Both the position numbers and the translations under genes were made by a program. Below are positions 9,581-17,323 of a stretch of 64,000 nucleotides of DNA, piece after piece (position 1 is the first letter of the stretch; every line of letters starts with the position of its first letter). The DNA comes from Ramlibacter sp. (GTDB taxonomy: Bacteria > Pseudomonadota > Gammaproteobacteria > Burkholderiales > Burkholderiaceae_C): the NCBI RefSeq assembly GCF_028291745.1, contig NZ_JAQGNQ010000056.1, forward strand, positions 62,001 through 126,000. Direction: 5' to 3'. The notes below the pieces were generated by a model, which was not told the DNA's origin, made no database searches, and saw nothing but the letters and a program-made list of their open reading frames with translations.

Positions 9581-9923
9581 CGCCGGCCGGGTCACATGAG
9601 CTTCGGGCGCTGATGACGGTACCGCCCCAGGAATGGCCGACCAGCACGGTGGGTCCATCTTGCAGTGCCAGCGCCCGGCGCGTCGCCGCGACGGAGTCGG
9701 CGAGCGATGTCAGCGGATTCTGCACAGCGGTTACCTGCAAGCCCGCCGCCTGGAGGCGCGCAATGACCTCGCTCCAGGAGGAGCCGTCCGCCCACGCGCC
9801 ATGCACCAGCACCACATTGCGCGCTGGTGCTGGCCGTGCGGACTGTGCCGACGCTTGCGCCATGAAGAACAGCGCCGAGACCAGGCCGAGGGCGATCATC
9901 ATCAATTTCCGCAGTGTCTTCAT
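9531..9923 (-). pseudogene. Truncated alpha/beta hydrolase (N-terminal half only)
   Basis: The first part is a normal exported alpha/beta hydrolase: signal peptide, the oxyanion segment VVLVHGAWADGSSW, and the nucleophile elbow GHSWGG. Homology stops right after GHSWGGTVIS, near 9597. The frame then runs on over the 3' end of the opposite gene to a stop at 9531, giving 130 residues instead of the usual 230-280. The catalytic Asp and His and the whole second half are missing, so it cannot be an active hydrolase. A good GGAGGA precedes the ATG at 9923, so an inactive stub may still be translated. Confidence 0.8.
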
Positions 9924-10031
9924 TGCAAAGTCCTCCAGCGAATCAGGAAGGCCCGACGACTGGCGCCGGTTCGGCGAGCCGGGATCGTTGCGATTGAAAT
10001 GCAGCCGGGGCTCGCGACGGGCCGCATCGCG

Positions 10032-10472
10032 TCAGGCGCGATACACGCGGTTGTTCACCACGCGGACGCGGTCGCCGACGCGCAGTTCGCCCTCGCCGAC
10101 CTCGGTTTCCTCGAGCTGGCCGCCGCCGTCCAGCCGCACGGTGATGCGATAGCGGTCGCGCGCGTTCGCGTGCTCGATGTGGTTGCCGGCGACCGCGCCG
10201 CCCACGGCGCCGAGGATGGTCGCGGCCACGTTGCCGACCCCGCCGCCGATCTGGTGGCCGATCACGCCGCCGGCGACGCCACCGAGGATTGCACCCAGGC
10301 CGGTGGGCGCCGACTCCCCGTCGCGGAACAGTTCGATGCGCTCGACCACGCCGGTTTCGACCCGCTCCACATTGGTAGGACGGTCGTTCCATGCGAAGGG
10401 TGCGTCGGAGGCGCAGCCCCCGAGCATGCCAAGGGCTGCGATCACCGCCAAAGCCGATGCGGGAAGTTTCAC
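10032..10472 (-). CDS. Glycine-zipper (17-kDa antigen / SlyB-like) outer-membrane lipoprotein
   Basis: 146 residues. A lipoprotein signal with lipobox LGGC is followed by a linker and a glycine-zipper double helix (AILGGVAGGVIGHQIGGG and the matching AILGAVGGAVAGN). A C-terminal beta-rich domain (YRITVRLDGG...VGDRVRVVNNRVYR) is typical of the SlyB/Pcp family, which supports envelope integrity. The start is a GTG at 10472 with AAGGA about 6 bases upstream; no ATG fits the signal peptide. Upstream is a GC-rich inverted repeat shared with the divergent sugar dehydrogenase gene. Confidence 0.9.
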   Translation of the reverse strand: MKLPASALAVIAALGMLGGCASDAPFAWNDRPTNVERVETGVVERIELFRDGESAPTGLGAILGGVAGGVIGHQIGGGVGNVAATILGAVGGAVAGNHIEHANARDRYRITVRLDGGGQLEETEVGEGELRVGDRVRVVNNRVYRA

Positions 10473-10541
10473 GGGTATTCCTTTCTTGGGTGGTACGCCA
10501 GGCGGCGCAGCCCGATTGGGATCGACGGCGATTCCAGCCGC

Positions 10542-10597
10542 GTTACGCCGCGCCGCGCCCCTGTTACGGGTGAGACCGTCCCCGCGGCGCGCGTAAC
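10542..10597. repeat. Imperfect inverted repeat in divergent promoter region
   Basis: The left arm GTTACGCCGCGCCGCG and right arm CGCGGCGCGCGTAAC are reverse complements except for one extra base, separated by about 25 bases that contain a further GTTACGGG. It lies between the divergent lipoprotein (start 10472) and sugar dehydrogenase (start 10668). It could be a regulator binding site or form a hairpin in either leader. No function is demonstrated. Confidence 0.55.
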
Positions 10598-10667
10598 ACC
10601 CCGGGAGCGATGCGAGCGCGAAATGGCGCCCTGACGCCTCACGCGGCACCTCCATGGAGAAACTTGC

Positions 10668-12026
10668 ATGCACCTCAAGATCCTCTCGGCTTGCGCCTGT
10701 TGGCTCATGCTGCTCGCCGGCCAACAGGCCTTCGCCCAGGTCATGCGGGGGGAAGCGGCCATCGGCAGCTGGCGCGACGACCAGCCCGGCGTCCGGCGCC
10801 GGTTGACGCCGCAGGACCTGCCGCCCACAGGCAAGCCCACCTACGGCGCGGCCCAGGTCGTGCCGGTGCCCCCAGGTGCGCGGCCCCAGGTCCCCGAGGG
10901 CTTCAAGGCGGAACTGGTCACCACCGATGCGCACAAGCCTCGCGTGATCCGCGCCGCACCCAACGGCGACCTTTTCATCGCCGACAGCATGTTCAACTCG
11001 GTGCGCGTGCTGCGCGTCCCCGAGGGCAGCGCCAAGCCGGAGCAGGACGTGGTCTTCGCGAGCGGCCTGAAGCAGCCGTTCGGCATTGCCTTCTATCCTC
11101 CCGGGCCCGATCCGCAATGGGTCTATGTCGCCAACACCGACAGCGTGGTGCGTTTCCGCTACCGCAACGGCGATCTCAAGGCGACCGGCAAGCCGGAACG
11201 CATCATCGAAGCGCTGCCGTCGGCGCATCACTATGCGCGGGACATCGTTTTCTCGCCGGACGGCAAGCGGCTCTACCTGGGCGTCGGTTCCGGATCGAAC
11301 GCGGCGCTCGACATGTTTCCAGAGCCGCACTGGACCATGCATCCGGAACCGCGCAACGTTGACGGCCTCGCGGAGTGGGTCAAGACCAAGCCGCTCGGAG
11401 CCGCATGGGACACGGAAGAATTGCGCGCGAACGTCCTGTCCTTCGACCCGGACGGCAAGGACATGAAGATCGTCGCAACGGGCTTGCGCAACTGCGAGGG
11501 CATGGCGATCCAGCTTGCCACCGCGCAGCTCTGGTGCGCCGTCAACGAGCGCGACGACATCGGCGACAACACGCCCTTCGAATACGTGACCCACGTCGTC
11601 GAAGGCGCCTTCTACGGCTGGCCCTGGTATTACATCGGCGGCCACGAAGATCCACGGCATGCCGGCGCGAGGCCCGACCTCAGGAACAAGGTCACGGTCC
11701 CCGACGTGATGATGATGGCCCACTCGGCGCCGCTGCAGATGACCTTCTACCAGGGCGACAACTTTCCCGCCGAATACCGGGGAAGCGCCTTCGTCACCAT
11801 GCACGGGTCCTGGAACCGCGCGCAGCGCACGGGGTACAAGGTGGTGCGGCTGCTCTTCGACGCGAACGGCAAGCCCACGGGGGAATACGAGGATTTCATG
11901 ACCGGCTTCGTGCTCTCCGACAGCCGGATGTGGGGCAGGCCGGTGGGGGTCACCGTCGGCAGGGACGGCTCGCTGTTCGTGACCGAAGACGGCAATGGCA
12001 CGATCTGGCGGGTGTCGCGCCGATGA
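10668..12026 (+). CDS. PQQ-dependent sugar (sorbosone/glucose-type) dehydrogenase, periplasmic
   Basis: 452 residues with a signal peptide ending at QAFAQ. The body is a beta-propeller with repeated PNGDLFIADS, FSPDGKRLYLGVGSGS, ATGLRNCEGMA and VGRDGSLFVTEDGNGTIWRV motifs, characteristic of the soluble glucose/sorbosone dehydrogenase family that uses PQQ and calcium. It oxidises sugars or aldehydes in the periplasm. GGAGAAA lies upstream of the ATG. The stop overlaps the next gene's ATG by four bases, so an iron-sulfur protein is translationally coupled to it, which is unusual because these enzymes normally pass electrons to a cytochrome. PQQ biosynthesis genes are not in the window. Confidence 0.9.
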   Translation: MHLKILSACACWLMLLAGQQAFAQVMRGEAAIGSWRDDQPGVRRRLTPQDLPPTGKPTYGAAQVVPVPPGARPQVPEGFKAELVTTDAHKPRVIRAAPNGDLFIADSMFNSVRVLRVPEGSAKPEQDVVFASGLKQPFGIAFYPPGPDPQWVYVANTDSVVRFRYRNGDLKATGKPERIIEALPSAHHYARDIVFSPDGKRLYLGVGSGSNAALDMFPEPHWTMHPEPRNVDGLAEWVKTKPLGAAWDTEELRANVLSFDPDGKDMKIVATGLRNCEGMAIQLATAQLWCAVNERDDIGDNTPFEYVTHVVEGAFYGWPWYYIGGHEDPRHAGARPDLRNKVTVPDVMMMAHSAPLQMTFYQGDNFPAEYRGSAFVTMHGSWNRAQRTGYKVVRLLFDANGKPTGEYEDFMTGFVLSDSRMWGRPVGVTVGRDGSLFVTEDGNGTIWRVSRR

Positions 12027-12490
12027 AAGTGACGCTCACCGTCAACGGCAGGCTGGCCGACGTGGAGGTAGCCGATCCCGCCATGCCGCTGTTGTATGCC
12101 CTGCGCGACGGGCTCGCGCTGCGCGGGCCCCGCTTCGGCTGCGGGCTGGCGCAATGCGGCGCCTGCACGGTGCACATCGACGGCAAGGCGGTCCGCTCCT
12201 GCGTCTACCCGGTCAGCGCCGTCGGCCAGGGCAAGGTGACAACGCTCGAAGGCCTCGGCAGCGCGCGGGATCCGCACCCCCTGCAGCAGGCCTTCATGAC
12301 CGAGCAGGCGGTGCAGTGCGGCTATTGCATCAACGGCATGATCATGCAGGCCAAGGCGCTGCTGGACGCGAACCCGCATCCCACGGAGGCAGAGATCAAG
12401 GACGCCCTCGCGGCCAATCTCTGCCGCTGCGGGACGCACCTGCGGATCGTGCGCGCCGTGCAGCGCTTCGCCGCCGGCGCGAGGAGCTGA
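12023..12490 (+). CDS. Orphan 2x[2Fe-2S] subunit of the xanthine-dehydrogenase family
   Basis: 155 residues without an export signal. The plant-ferredoxin-type cluster ligands are Cys40, 45, 48 and 60, and the second alpha-helical cluster ligands are Cys99, 102, 134 and 136; all eight are present. This is the electron-transfer subunit normally paired with a molybdopterin large subunit (IorA, CoxS, PaoA types). No large or FAD subunit gene lies beside it; the next genes are an AhpD-like gene on the other strand and an efflux operon. It overlaps the sugar dehydrogenase by ATGA. It may serve a partner encoded elsewhere, such as the IorB-like protein at 32-34 kb. Confidence 0.92.
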   Translation: MKVTLTVNGRLADVEVADPAMPLLYALRDGLALRGPRFGCGLAQCGACTVHIDGKAVRSCVYPVSAVGQGKVTTLEGLGSARDPHPLQQAFMTEQAVQCGYCINGMIMQAKALLDANPHPTEAEIKDALAANLCRCGTHLRIVRAVQRFAAGARS

Positions 12491-12573
12491 CGATGGACGC
12501 TGGCGCAGCGCGTGAGGGCGTGACTGCCCTCCAGCGGATTCTGCGTGCTCGCATGCGCTGGAGCGCAGGGCCA

Positions 12574-12921
12574 TCAGCCCTGGGCCGCCTTGGCCTCGAA
12601 GGCGTCCATCACCCGCGCCGAATAGACCAGGGCCGCGCCCGCGTTGACGGCGATCGCAACGCCCAGCGCTTCGGCGATCTCCTCACGCGTCGCCCCCTGC
12701 TGCAGGGCGGCTTCCGTGTGCACGGCAATGCAACCGTCGCATTGCCGTGTCACCGCCACCGCGAGGGCGATCAACTCGCGGTTCTTTCCACCCAGCAGGT
12801 TCGTTTTCGATCCCGCATCGCCCAGTTGGCGATAGCCGCGCACCGTGTCCGGGGTGGCCTTGGCAAGCTGCCCTATGCGGCGCAGCAGCTGTTCCCGGTA
12901 GCCATTCCAGTCCAACATCAT
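12574..12921 (-). CDS. Carboxymuconolactone decarboxylase / AhpD-like protein
   Basis: 115 residues. The AhpD-type redox motif CDGCIAVH (Cys61, Cys64, His68) follows helix KNRELIALAVAVTRQ, the standard arrangement for alkylhydroperoxidase-like CMD family members. The CxxC suggests a thiol peroxidase or disulfide-reductase-like role rather than lactone decarboxylation. The first of two consecutive ATGs (12921) follows GGAGG by 6 bases; a longer frame upstream lacks support. It converges on the orphan iron-sulfur gene and diverges from the efflux operon. Confidence 0.9.
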   Translation of the reverse strand: MMLDWNGYREQLLRRIGQLAKATPDTVRGYRQLGDAGSKTNLLGGKNRELIALAVAVTRQCDGCIAVHTEAALQQGATREEIAEALGVAIAVNAGAALVYSARVMDAFEAKAAQG

Positions 12922-13101
12922 TTCGAACCTCCAAGGTGATCCCGACGAAAGCTCCATTCAACGCACTCCCGGTGCACCCACGGTTTCACTGCCTCCGCCC
13001 AATCATTGCGTCCGCAACCGGAAGTCTGCGCGACGTAACAGTGGCGGGAACGCCATCGCGCCCAATCCGGCATCGACAGCACACAGGAAGAGAGGGAGGG
13101 C

Positions 13102-14529
13102 ATGCGCACGAGAGTTCACCTCGGCTTCGCCGCCATCGCGCTGGGTGCGGGCTCGCTTCTCGTGGGCTGCGCGAGCAGTCGTGGCCTGGTGCCGCAGGCG
13201 TCCTTGCGGCAGCCCGACGTGCTCGCGGCGGATCGCAGCCTCGCCGGCGTGCCCGTCTCCGAGGCCGCGTGGCCGCGTGCCGACTGGTGGCAGACTTTCG
13301 GCGATCCGCAGCTGACGGCGCTGGTGGCTGAAGCGCTCGCCGGCAGCCCTACGCTGGCGGTCGCGGCCGCGCGTGCCCGCAAGGCGCTGGCGGTGGCCAA
13401 CGTGAGCCACGCGTCCTTGTTGCCGCAGGCCGGAGGCGGCGCTTCGAGCACGCGCGCGTGGCTGCCCGAATCCCTTGCCACGCCGCCGCCCCTGGGCGGG
13501 AACTGGTTCACCCTCGACCAGCTCCAGGCCACCCTCAGCTGGGACCTCGACCTGTGGGGCAAGAACCGCGCGGCCTACGAGAGCGCGGTGGGCGCTGCGC
13601 GCGCGGCGGAGATCGACCTCCACGCCGCCCGGCTGGCGCTCTCGACCAGCATCGCGCAGGCCTACGTGCAACTGCAGCGGGACCACCTGCAACTGGACGT
13701 GGCGCAGGCGAGCCTGGAGGAACGCGAGCACATCCTGGCCTTGACGCTGGCCCGGAACGCGGCCGGACTCGACACCCGCGTGGAGCTCAAGCAAGCGGAG
13801 GCCGCGCTGCACGTCTTGCGCGTGCAGATCGCCCAATTGCACGAGCGCATCGCGCTCGCCCACGACCAGATCGCCGCCCTGCTGGGTGCCGGTCCGGACC
13901 GCGGGCTGGCGATCGCGAGACCCGCGGCGCAGGCGCTGACGCCGGTGGCGTTGCCGTCGACGATGCCCGCGGAGCTTCTCGGCCGCCGCCCCGACCTCGT
14001 CGCGCAACGCTGGCGGGTCGAAGCGGCGGGCAAGGACATCGCGTCGGCCAAGGCGCAGTTCTATCCCGACGTGAACCTGATGGCCCTGGCCGGATTCCAG
14101 AGCTTCAACGGCGCCAGCCTGCTGACGGCGGCGAACCGCATCGAGGGCGTCCGGGCGGCGATCTCCTTCCCGATCTTCGACGGCGGACGCCTGCGCGGCA
14201 ACCTGGCCGGGAAGGATGCCGACTACGACATCGCCGTGGAGCAATACAACCAGGCGCTGGCCGATGCCATGCGCGATGTGGTGGACCAGATCGTCTCCCT
14301 GCGCAGCCTGGCGGAGCAACGCGGCGAGCAGACCGCCGCCCTCGCCCCCCTGCAGGAGGCCTACGACCTGTCGCTCCTGCGTTATCGCGAGGGGCTGGGC
14401 AACTACCTGCAGGTGCTGTCCGCCGAGCAGCCGCTGCTCGATCAGCGCAGCCGGCAGGCCGACCTGCGGGCGCGGGAGCTGGAACTTTCGATCAACCTGA
14501 TCCGCGCCCTGGGCGGAGGAGTCCTATGA
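13102..14529 (+). CDS. Outer-membrane efflux lipoprotein (OprM/NodT type)
   Basis: 475 residues with a lipoprotein signal and lipobox LVGC near residue 23. The body has the duplicated coiled-coil helices of TolC-like channels, including the LSWDLDLWGKNRAAYESA motif and the second copy AISFPIFDGGRLRGNL. It forms the trimeric outer-membrane duct of a tripartite pump. The ATG lies just after GGGAGGGC. Its stop overlaps the fusion-protein start by four bases, making the first gene of a three-gene EmrAB-type operon. Confidence 0.94.
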   Translation: MRTRVHLGFAAIALGAGSLLVGCASSRGLVPQASLRQPDVLAADRSLAGVPVSEAAWPRADWWQTFGDPQLTALVAEALAGSPTLAVAAARARKALAVANVSHASLLPQAGGGASSTRAWLPESLATPPPLGGNWFTLDQLQATLSWDLDLWGKNRAAYESAVGAARAAEIDLHAARLALSTSIAQAYVQLQRDHLQLDVAQASLEEREHILALTLARNAAGLDTRVELKQAEAALHVLRVQIAQLHERIALAHDQIAALLGAGPDRGLAIARPAAQALTPVALPSTMPAELLGRRPDLVAQRWRVEAAGKDIASAKAQFYPDVNLMALAGFQSFNGASLLTAANRIEGVRAAISFPIFDGGRLRGNLAGKDADYDIAVEQYNQALADAMRDVVDQIVSLRSLAEQRGEQTAALAPLQEAYDLSLLRYREGLGNYLQVLSAEQPLLDQRSRQADLRARELELSINLIRALGGGVL

Positions 14530-15701
14530 ACGACGTCGCCGAAGCGGCCCCGGTCGCGGCCACGCAGACCACCCCGAGCAACGCGGCACGCAAGCGCTGG
14601 CTCGCCATCGTGATCGGCGCATTCGTCCTGGCCGGCGCGGCATGGGGCGGGTACTGGGCCCTGGCCCTGCGTCACACGGAGTCCACGGACGACGCCTACG
14701 TCAACGGCAACGTCGTCCAGATCACGCCGCAAGTGGCCGGAACGGTGATCAGCATCGCCACCGACGACACGCAGTTCGTGAGCGCGGGACAAACCCTGGT
14801 CGAACTCGATCCGCAGGATGCAACGATCGCCCTGGAACAGGCGGATGCCCGGCTGGGCAAGGCAGTGCGCGAGGTCCGGGGCCTGTTCGCGACCACCGGG
14901 CAGTTGGGCGCCACCGTGGACCAGCGCGCGTCCGATGTCGCCCGCGCCGCCGAGGACCTGAAGCGGCGCGAGCGGCTCGCCGCCTCCGGCGCCGTGTCCG
15001 GCGAAGACCTCCAGCACGCGCGCGACACGCTGGCCGCCGCGCGCTCGGCGGAGCTGGCCGCACGGCGCGAGCACGACGCCAATCGCGCGCGCGTCGACCG
15101 CACGACCGTCGCGAACCATCCGGACGTGCTGGCGGCGTCGGCCCAGGTCCACGATTCTTATCTCGAGCTCTCGCGCACACGCCTGCCGTCGCCGGTATCG
15201 GGCTTCGTCGCCAAGCGCGCCGTGCAGCTCGGGCAGCGCGTCGCACCGGGTGCGGCATTGATGGCGGTGGTGCCGCTGGACCAGCTCTGGGTGGAAGCGA
15301 ACTTCAAGGAGCCGCAGCTCGCGACCATGCGCGTCGGCCAGGCCGCCACGCTGACCGCCGATGTCTACGGCCGCAAGGTCGCCTATCACGGCACGGTGGT
15401 CGGCTTCGGCGCCGGCACCGGCTCGGCTTTCGCCCTCCTGCCGGCCCAGAATGCCACCGGCAACTGGATCAAGATCGTGCAACGCGTGCCGGTGCGCATC
15501 GCGCTGCAACCGCGCGAGCTCGCCGAGCACCCGCTGCGCATCGGGCTGTCGATGGTGGTCGACGTGGACACCGGCCCGCCTGCCCTCCAGCCGCCGCAGC
15601 AAGCCGCCGCCGCGCCGCCCGCGTACCGCACCGGGGTCTACGAGGCCGTCGACGGCCACAGCGCGCGGCGGATCCAGGCGATCATCGCCGACAACCTGTG
15701 A
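14526..15701 (+). CDS. emrA: HlyD/EmrA-type membrane fusion protein
   Basis: 391 residues: a short cytoplasmic N-terminus, one transmembrane helix (about 24-42), then the lipoyl half-motif TDDAYVNGNVVQITPQVAGTV, a long alpha-hairpin (about 95-185), and the second lipoyl/beta-barrel part (LPSPVSGFVAKRAVQLGQRV). This is the periplasmic adaptor between an MFS pump and the outer-membrane channel. Both flanking genes overlap by four bases (ATGA upstream, GTGA downstream), so the three proteins are translated as a coupled unit. Confidence 0.94.
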   Translation: MNDVAEAAPVAATQTTPSNAARKRWLAIVIGAFVLAGAAWGGYWALALRHTESTDDAYVNGNVVQITPQVAGTVISIATDDTQFVSAGQTLVELDPQDATIALEQADARLGKAVREVRGLFATTGQLGATVDQRASDVARAAEDLKRRERLAASGAVSGEDLQHARDTLAAARSAELAARREHDANRARVDRTTVANHPDVLAASAQVHDSYLELSRTRLPSPVSGFVAKRAVQLGQRVAPGAALMAVVPLDQLWVEANFKEPQLATMRVGQAATLTADVYGRKVAYHGTVVGFGAGTGSAFALLPAQNATGNWIKIVQRVPVRIALQPRELAEHPLRIGLSMVVDVDTGPPALQPPQQAAAAPPAYRTGVYEAVDGHSARRIQAIIADNL

Positions 15702-17263
15702 GCGCGCCCTCCGCCGCAGCCGCCGCGCCGCCGTATCTCTCCGGCGGCATGCGCGCCCTGGGGACCGTTGCACTTGCGCTCGCCACGTTCATGAACGTGC
15801 TGGACACGTCCATTGCCAACGTGTCGATTCCCGCGATGTCGGGTGACCTGGGCGTGTCGTCCGACCAGGGGACCTGGGTGATCACGTCCTTCGGCGTCGC
15901 CAATGCGATCTCGCTGCCGCTGACCGGCTGGCTCACGCAGCGCTACGGGCAGGTGCGCCTGTTCACGGCCTCGGTGCTGCTGTTCGTGATCGCCTCGATC
16001 CTGTGCGCCCTGGCGCCGTCGCTGGGCCTGCTGATCGTGTTCCGCGTGATCCAGGGAGCCGTGGCCGGGCCGATGATCCCGCTCTCGCAGACGCTGCTGC
16101 TCGCGAGCTATCCCAAGGAAAAGGCCGGCAGCGCCCTGGCGATCTGGGCCATGACCACGCTCGTCGCGCCGGTGGTGGGACCCGTGCTCGGAGGCTGGAT
16201 CACCGACAACTACTCGTGGCCCTGGATCTTCTACATCAACGTCCCGGTCGGCCTCGGCGCCGCTGCCGTGACCTGGATGATCTATCGCAAGCGCGAGTCC
16301 CCCATCGTCAGGCTGCCGATCGACGGCGTCGGGCTGGCGCTGCTCGTGGTGTGGGTCGGGGCGCTGCAGATCATGCTGGACCAGGGCAAGGACCTGGACT
16401 GGTTCGCTTCGACGCAGATCGTGCTGCTGGCCATCGCCGCCGTCGTGGGCTTCACGTTGTTCGTTGTGTGGGAGCTGACGGAGCGCTACCCGGTGGTGGA
16501 CCTGCGGCTGTTTGCGCGCCGCAACTTCCTGGTCAGCACGGTGACCGTGTCGCTCGCCTACGGCACCTTCTTCGGCAGCGTCGTCCTGCTGCCGCTCTGG
16601 CTGCAGGAGTACATGGGCTACACGGCGACGGACGCCGGGATGGTGCTGGCGCCAGTGGGCCTGCTGGCCATCCTGCTGACGCCGGTCGTCGGCCGGACCG
16701 TGGACAAGGTCGACCCGCGGCTGTTCGTCACCGGCGCGTTCGCGACCTTCGGGCTCGTGATGTACATGCGCTCGCGGTTCGCCACTTCGGCCGACTTCAC
16801 CACGCTGGCGATACCCACTCTCGTGCAGGGCGCGGCCATGGCGATGTTCTTCCTGCCGCTGATCACGCTGGCGCTATCGGGCCTGCCGCCGGAGCGGATT
16901 GCCTCCGCGTCGGGCCTGTTCAATTTCGCGCGGCTCCTCGCCGGCTCCTTCGGCACCTCGATCGCGACGACCTTCTGGGACCGGCGCGCGACCCTGCACC
17001 ACGCACAGCTCGTCGAGCACATCACCCGCTTCGATGCGCAGGCGCAGCAGGCACTCTCGCTGCTGCAGGCGAACGGAATGAGCGTGGCCCAAAGCCTTGC
17101 GGTGGTGGATCGGCTCGTCACCCAGCAGGCCTTCATGCTGTCGGCCAACGACATGTTCCATGCCTCGGCGCTGCTGTTCCTCGCCTTGATCGGAGTTGCC
17201 TGGCTGGCGCGGCCGGCGGCGCGAACGCAAGGGGCGAGATCGGCCGCGATTGCGGCCGAATAG
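15698..17263 (+). CDS. emrB: EmrB-type DHA2 MFS drug transporter (14 helices)
   Basis: 521 residues with GTG start at 15698 (GTGA overlap with emrA). Helix 1 motif FMNVLDTSIANVSIPAM, WVITSFGVANAISLPLTGWL, and motif C region GPVLGGWITDNYSWPWIFYINVPVG are typical of the DHA2/EmrB/QacA proton antiporters. With the two preceding genes it should form a complete tripartite efflux system expelling hydrophobic drugs or weak acids. No MarR or TetR regulator gene is adjacent, so control is not visible. Confidence 0.95.
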   Translation: MSAPSAAAAAPPYLSGGMRALGTVALALATFMNVLDTSIANVSIPAMSGDLGVSSDQGTWVITSFGVANAISLPLTGWLTQRYGQVRLFTASVLLFVIASILCALAPSLGLLIVFRVIQGAVAGPMIPLSQTLLLASYPKEKAGSALAIWAMTTLVAPVVGPVLGGWITDNYSWPWIFYINVPVGLGAAAVTWMIYRKRESPIVRLPIDGVGLALLVVWVGALQIMLDQGKDLDWFASTQIVLLAIAAVVGFTLFVVWELTERYPVVDLRLFARRNFLVSTVTVSLAYGTFFGSVVLLPLWLQEYMGYTATDAGMVLAPVGLLAILLTPVVGRTVDKVDPRLFVTGAFATFGLVMYMRSRFATSADFTTLAIPTLVQGAAMAMFFLPLITLALSGLPPERIASASGLFNFARLLAGSFGTSIATTFWDRRATLHHAQLVEHITRFDAQAQQALSLLQANGMSVAQSLAVVDRLVTQQAFMLSANDMFHASALLFLALIGVAWLARPAARTQGARSAAIAAE

Positions 17264-17285
17264 GGCCGGCGCCTGGACAAGTTGC

Positions 17286-17323
17286 GTGAGGCTTTCCTGC
17301 TGGCTGGCTTCCAGCAAGCTCAC
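17286..17323. terminator. Hairpin between convergent operons
   Basis: TGCTGG and CCAGCA form a stem with a 7-base loop, extended outward by GTGAG pairing with CTCAC across a bulge. It lies between the convergent ends of the efflux operon and the oxidoreductase operon. There is no clear T-run on either side, so termination function is only suggested by position. Confidence 0.35.

Noticed and set aside
12491..12573. Terminator between the orphan Fe-S gene and the AhpD-like gene
   Set aside because: CCAGCG/CGCTGG and AGGGC/GCCCT pairs can form but there is no T-run and loops are long, so not called.
13458..15701. Frame of about 750 codons spanning both OprM-like and fusion-protein genes
   Set aside because: Its second half is the emrA frame; the first half is out of frame with the outer-membrane channel, so the true start is 14526.
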